Shown here one piece after another: positions 63,878-64,000 of a DNA stretch of 64,000 bases. The DNA is from Margaritifera margaritifera (lineage: Eukaryota > Mollusca > Bivalvia > Unionida > Margaritiferidae). The notes under the pieces were generated by a model, which had not been told where the DNA came from, ran no database searches, and saw only the letters and a program-made list of their open reading frames with translations. The translations under genes were made by a program, and so were the position numbers. Position 1 is the stretch's first letter, and each line of letters begins with the position of its first letter. The stretch spans positions 813,501 through 877,500 of the forward strand of contig JAQPZY010001200.1 in NCBI GenBank assembly GCA_029931535.1, given 5' to 3'.

Positions 63878-64000
63878 CAGTGGCGTACTAAGGGTAAATG
63901 GCGCCCGGGGCGACGATGATGGCCCAAAGGACCAGAATACGAGGCCCAAATTTTTATCAGCTTGTTTGGCGCCCCAATACCTTTGGCGCCCTAGGCAACC
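63878..64000. mobile_element. Terminal part of a DNA transposon (hAT-type end)
   Basis: CAGTGGCGTACTAAGGG begins abruptly after the reverse transcriptase YVDD region, followed by a GGCGCCCGGGGC stretch. A CAGTGGCGTA start is common at hAT-type ends. The rest lies outside the window, so the assignment rests on the terminus only. Confidence 0.4.

Overview
The window is AT-rich animal nuclear DNA, most likely from a mollusc or another marine lophotrochozoan. Supporting signs are very small exons separated by kilobase introns with GT-AG sites, dense (TA)n, (CA)n, (GA)n, (ACAT)n and (TATC)n microsatellites, remnants of a Jockey-like LINE, Penelope-like, Crypton-like and hAT-like elements, and Maverick/Polinton DNA. 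The species assignment is inference. I saw no prokaryotic gene, CRISPR array, tRNA or rRNA.

Region 1, about 7.0-48.4 kb, plus strand: one host gene that no long ORF reveals. I assembled it from splice sites. A 45-nt exon opening with ATG is followed by ten more exons of 39-48 nt, all multiples of three and all in phase 0, then a 91-nt transmembrane exon ending in a GC donor, then a 137-nt exon with three N-glycosylation sequons. The model encodes about 157 cytoplasmic residues with NPPY and NPAF signals, one membrane span and the start of an ectodomain, so it is a type II membrane protein. The tail exons fall into three paralogous families (A x4, B x2 with one dead copy, C x3). Families A and B lie in tandem duplicated intron-exon units, so the tail has grown by repeated local duplication.

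Region 2, about 37-43 kb, inside the 12.8-kb intron before the ectodomain exon: a GC-richer block of decayed ORFs on both strands. One piece resembles a virus-type capsid protein of Maverick/adintovirus-like elements and another is a membrane-anchored protein with the same kind of company. It looks like a second, older virus-like insertion. Its ends are not resolved, and a 41-bp minisatellite follows it.

Region 3, about 44-50 kb: a Crypton-like tyrosine recombinase fragment, a 56-bp-arm hairpin, the ectodomain exon, a Penelope-like GIY-YIG fragment and a dispersed repeat.

Region 4, about 50-64 kb: a Jockey-like LINE (ORF1 zinc knuckles, endonuclease, reverse transcriptase) cut in two by a complete but dead Maverick/Polinton at 52,523-62,849. 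The Maverick has ~138-bp terminal inverted repeats starting with AG, a CCGTA target duplication, and recognisable packaging ATPase, major and minor capsid proteins, a pVI-like protein, a PLA2/zinc-ribbon protein, integrase and protein-primed PolB. Nearly all its genes carry frameshifts or stops, and both the integrase and the polymerase have lost their catalytic centres. Removing the element and one target copy brings the LINE ORF2 linker back into frame, which fixes the insertion to the base. A terminal sequence of hAT type then interrupts the LINE just after its YVDD motif, at the window's right edge.
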